Position numbers and translations under genes: made by a program
Part shown: positions 45,485 through 48,896 of the stretch, piece after piece
Layout of the letters: the number at the start of each line of letters is the position of its first letter
Numbering within the stretch: position 1 is the stretch's first letter
Assembly (NCBI GenBank): GCA_015680685.1
Contig: MNCI01001999.1
Span: forward strand, 1-48,896
Reading direction: 5' to 3'
DNA: 48,896 bases
DNA from: Gnetum montanum
Taxonomy: Eukaryota > Streptophyta > Gnetopsida > Gnetales > Gnetaceae
The notes under the pieces: generated by a model
Database searches by the model: none
Seen by the model: the letters and a program-made list of their open reading frames with translations, nothing else
What the model was told of the DNA's origin: nothing

Positions 45485-45662
45485 AGACAAAACAAATTAA
45501 GCTTACTTGTGATAATTGGGAGGACAAAAATTGACCTTAAGGCTAAATTCACTTCCTAAAGGGCTAGTGCATTGGACACGACAAAGTCCACGAAATTCAA
45601 CTAGATCGTGTGTGAATGCTTATGATTCGTACGGTTGGGCGTAAGGGTACCTCATCACTCAT
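45485..45662 (+). mobile_element. Truncated gypsy LTR end in ceramidase intron
   Basis: The terminus gattcgtacggttgggcgta, then agggtacctc and actcatca, matches the other gypsy LTRs. Upstream, aattaagcttacttgtgataattggga matches LTR-internal sequence of A, in pieces no longer than 20 bases at a time. It begins only about 55 bases from ceramidase exon 45367-45430 and lacks the rest of the LTR. The sequence after it (aaggtgacttag) is at best a very degenerate primer site. Confidence 0.65.
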
Positions 45663-46917
45663 CAAAGGTGACTTAGTTTGAATCTTAAACAAAAGACTAA
45701 TGATTTCTTTAACCATTGATAAAACACAAGAATTTATTATGCCTAAGGTAAGACACCTCACATCCCAATTTATGCAATTGCTTCTAAGCCCATTCATCTC
45801 AGTATTTGAATAGTCATAACTTATGATTTTGTGTAACATAGAGTTATTTTCCCAGTTTGGTGGTACTAACGTGTGTCTTGCTAAACAGGTATGCATTACA
45901 TTCAACTCCTTAAGTATCTAAGGACACTTCTAGGCATGGTTATACAAAGGCATTAAGGGCTAGAGCCTACTTTGGGGAGAACCCACTTGTATAAGTATTG
46001 TATCTTATACCTTCCATGTGATTCCACATCATCTTGAGCCTTCCAATTTCAATAAATGATAATAAATACTTTTAATATCATTCACACTATCCATTCTAAT
46101 GACACAATACCATTGTCTATCTCATTCATTCCATCAACACCCCATACACTTTCATAGCCCAAGATTCCTTAATCATAGACTTTCAATGCTTATTTTTCAC
46201 AATTGAAGCATCATCTCCATTTCATGATCCTTTCAACATGCTATATATCTTCCAACCATTTGATGGGACTCGATTCTTCCCTAAAAAGCCTTAAGAAAAA
46301 CTGATTTCTTCTAAGGTGCAATCGTAGTTATGATATTGTAGGCACCTACCATATCACATTTATGATGTTGTATTTATGATATTACACCCATAAAAACTAT
46401 ATATAGTGTGGGGAAGTTAGAAAAAAATTTCATTTTTGATTTTCATAAAATAAGAGTTGTTGCCAATTTTTCTTTCCCACTCAGCTCTTTGACACCCCAT
46501 CTTCTAATGACCATAACTTGTGCATTCTTGCTCCAATTTTCATGATTTTTGAATCTACGTGATCCTAGAGTGATCATCTTAGTTGTGGGGGTGTTAGGAA
46601 GGAAACTATGAGTTGACTTTTTGGAAATTGCTAATGACTTGAAGGTATTATAAGGGTAAGCTTAAGGAGGCATATTAAGAATTTTTAAAGTAAATCACTC
46701 ATGTTTAGGCCAAAACAACTTTAAGAAGACTCCTAATTGATCATACCACTAATTTTATGCCGTAGAAAAGTACTAATGGGGTTGTTCTTAAAAAAAATTC
46801 TAACTCTATAATCATAATGAACTAAGAACATGATATAGCTACGGGTTTGAGTAAGGTACCAAATTGTTACCCATTTATGAGAAACTTTAGTAATTCAAAA
46901 CCCTTGATTGATTACAA

Positions 46918-48518
46918 ATGACCTCAAAAAGAGGAGTACAAGGAGAACTTCCATGACCAACAAGTGAAAGATCACAAGGTGGAAGAGGACAAGTGAGTGA
47001 GCAAAACTTGCAAGTAGAACACGGAGAGTAGGAGGCACAATCCTTTAGTATCCATCAACAAACTCTTGCCATAGAGCAATATGTTCAAGAAAAAGCAAAC
47101 ATTCTACAAGAGCTTGTCCAAGGATAGAAATTTACACTATCACCTAAATGCCTTCAAGCTACTTAAGAAAAATCCATCATGTCAACAATAATTGTGGAAC
47201 TTTACTTTGGTCCATTTTTTGAGTTTGCTTTAAAAGGTGTTAAGGCCCAACTTCAGTCATCTCCTTTGTGGCCTACTTTGACAACAAATGGGAAGTGATA
47301 TTTAGAAGAAATACTCCAGTTTTGGTAGAATTAAGAAGTGGATGCTACAGTAAAAATTGAAAGGATCTTAGTGTCTTACTTAGTTAAGGCAATTGCAGAG
47401 GTACTGAATGTGCCCAATGAAGGAGCAAAGGTAGCACAGACACTAGGAAGTTGAGGTTGTAGCAAGCATATGGCAAGGACAATAAAAAAATATAGTCAAC
47501 TAACTACTGAAGAAGAGATCTATGTTAAACTTGCTACTTATTACTTGTTTCCTACCAAGAGATTAAACCGAATCTCTGCATGTGTAACTAGAGGTAGTGC
47601 AATATTAATGGGGAAGTTCAATGTAAACATCACTCACCTCTACTTCACAACAATTAAAAGGAGGTTCGAGGAGAAGAAGGTAGAGAAGTTAACACTTCCA
47701 TTTCCTTACCTTATTTGGAAGTTATGTAAACAAGCTAGCATCATAGGGTATACAAATGATGCATTAAGGAAGGCACAAAATGCTTCCTATGTCGAAATGC
47801 TCAAGCCAGTGCCTCCTAAAAGGTACTGAATGTGCCCAATGAAGGAGCAAAGGTAGCATAGATACCAACAAGATCTGACATAGAGACTAGGATGCTATAG
47901 TTGCAACAAGCATATGGCAAGGACAATAAAAAAATATAGTGAACTAACTGTTGAAGAAGAGATCTATTTTAAAATTGGTACTTATTACTTATTTCCTATC
48001 AAGAGATTAAAGCAAATCTCTACATGTGCAACTAAAGGTAGTGCAATATTAATGGGGAAGTTCAATGCAAACATCACTCACCTCTACTTCACAGCAATTC
48101 AAAGGAGGCTTGAGGAGAAGAAGGTAGAGAAGTTAACACTTCCATTGCATTGCCTTATTTGGAAGTTATGCAAACAAGCTGGCATCCTAGGGTATACAAA
48201 TGATGCATTAAGGAAGGCACAAAATGCTTCCTATGTTGAAATGCTCAAGCTAGTGCCTTCTAAAAGGGACCAAGTAGAAGAACAACTAGGCACTAACGAG
48301 ACTACCCAAATCACAAGATAACAATAGCAGCAATCGCAAGTTCCACCACCACCATTGCAAGATTATAGGCCTTCAATCAATCATCTACAAAAAATTGTGG
48401 AAACCATCAGTTGGGGAAGTAGGGAAGAGGCCAATTTATTCAAAGTAATTGATGATGCAGTTAGGAAAACCATCTTAACAAATCCTACCAGTGAACAAAT
48501 ATCATTACAATTAGGAGG
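46918..48518 (+). pseudogene. Remnant D accessory gene with internally duplicated domain
   Basis: ATG 46918 (MTSKRGVQGE) is in the same frame as 47470-47829, 47914-48321 and 48355-48518. One frame therefore spans the whole gene, broken only by stops. Motifs in order: KAQLQSSPLWPTLTTNG, KIERILVSYLVKAIAEVLN, KKYSQLTTEEEIYVKLATYY, GSAILMGKFNVNITHLYF and LTLPFPYLIWKLCKQA. The last pattern (LPFPxLIxxLC) is the part I associate with the plant transposon-protein family. The KYSQL to KLVPxKR section occurs twice. The coiled coil and C-terminal domain, if present, lie beyond the inserted LTR. Confidence 0.6.
47401..48266 (+). repeat. Tandem duplication in D accessory gene (422 and 444 bp)
   Basis: Copies begin at 47401 and 47823 with gtactgaatgtgcccaatga. 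The second copy is 22 bases longer near 47866-47890. The two ATGs of atggcaaggacaata are 444 bases apart (148 codons), so the downstream frame is kept. The copies are close to 93% identical by eye. Confidence 0.88.
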
Positions 48519-48896
48519 TGATGATGGCGAGGTACCCCTACACTCAACCATACGAATACGAGCGTGCACGCGCGATCCGGTCGAACTCCGCAGACTAAAT
48601 GCCTTAACACCATAAGAAACACTTGGGGTTAATCGTTCGTTGTCTTCCCAGGCTTGCTTGTAAGTGTCACGGTGTATGGTTAAGCAAGTCGAGGTATGTG
48701 ATTTTTTTGGTATTTTTCGGTTTATCTTCTATGCTATCAGGGGAAAGGGTTGAGAAACTAACTAACTCTAACTAATGTCCTAAGTCTAAATTAACTAGCG
48801 TCAACATCCATTCCCACTTACCGGACACACCCTGAACTATGCAACTGTAGCCTACCAAACGCTAATCGTTACTGGGATTACCACACGTAACGCAAG
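48519..48896 (-). mobile_element. LTR of gypsy element E, running off the window
   Basis: Starts TGATGATGGCGAGGTACC and then follows the minus-orientation LTR pattern of element I (ctcaaccatacgaatacg, gtcgaactcc). The flank to the left is accessory coding sequence, not a primer site. This should therefore be the 3' LTR of a minus-strand element whose body lies to the right. Preceding ggagg (48514-48518) would be its left target duplication. CpG sites (gcgtgcacgcgcgatccggtc) are better kept than in the other LTRs, suggesting a younger copy. Confidence 0.75.

Larger units (their letters stand above)
45663..48518 (+). mobile_element. Gypsy remnant D: spacer, leader and accessory gene only
   Basis: No gag or pol is present. 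The spacer near 45930-46010 (tttggggagaacccacttgta) aligns with the purine block of A. A TATA-like actatatatagt lies at about 46397-46408, and 46797-46910 matches the leader of element I. The accessory gene follows and is cut at 48518 by the LTR of another element. It is most simply a deletion derivative of an A/B-like element. Confidence 0.6.

Noticed and set aside
1-48896. tRNA or rRNA genes
   Set aside because: The only tRNA-like matches are the three 18-20-base primer-binding sites; no cloverleaf or rRNA core was seen.

Overview
The window looks like nuclear DNA of a seed plant with a large, repeat-rich genome. I favour a gymnosperm (conifer-like), an inference from the density of old nested LTR retrotransposons, LINE relics and one non-RD LRR receptor kinase. 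No bacterial, organellar or RNA gene was seen. One unresolved base lies at 3153 and a 692-base run of N at 11248-11939.

Layout. 1-8245: a plus-strand leucine-rich-repeat receptor kinase (3193-5637, one intron) whose N-terminus is missing or damaged, flanked by three partial copies of one duplicated non-coding segment. 8389-10346: a truncated gypsy LTR end, a LINE relic and unassigned DNA. 10347-12991 and 31723-32333: two halves of one minus-strand Ty1/copia element. It was split by gypsy element A (12992-31722, plus strand, target duplication GTTAT/GTTGT), which was itself split by element I (17286-23493, minus strand, perfect CTAAG duplication). 32334-42081: gypsy element B (minus strand), cut off at its 3' end where it meets copia gag. 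42330-42740: a second LINE relic. 44191-45430: the 3' exons of a neutral ceramidase gene (minus strand) with two apparent lesions. 45485-48518: remnant D of a related gypsy element. 48519 to the end: LTR of a further element, E.

Elements A, B and I have tRNA-Asp-type primer sites, and A and B have FMDD-type reverse transcriptase and a DLG-type protease; this fits the Tat/Athila side of Ty3/gypsy. All gypsy LTRs begin TGATGA and end TCATCA or a one-base variant.

The most interesting signal is an extra gene downstream of pol. A, B and D share an accessory reading frame preceded by a conserved non-coding block with a TATA-like box, candidate splice sites and a start codon. Element I, which has gag but no visible pol, carries a shortened version that keeps only the N-terminal tip and C-terminal domain. 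All copies contain stops, so the family must be reconstructed from comparison rather than read from one intact gene.
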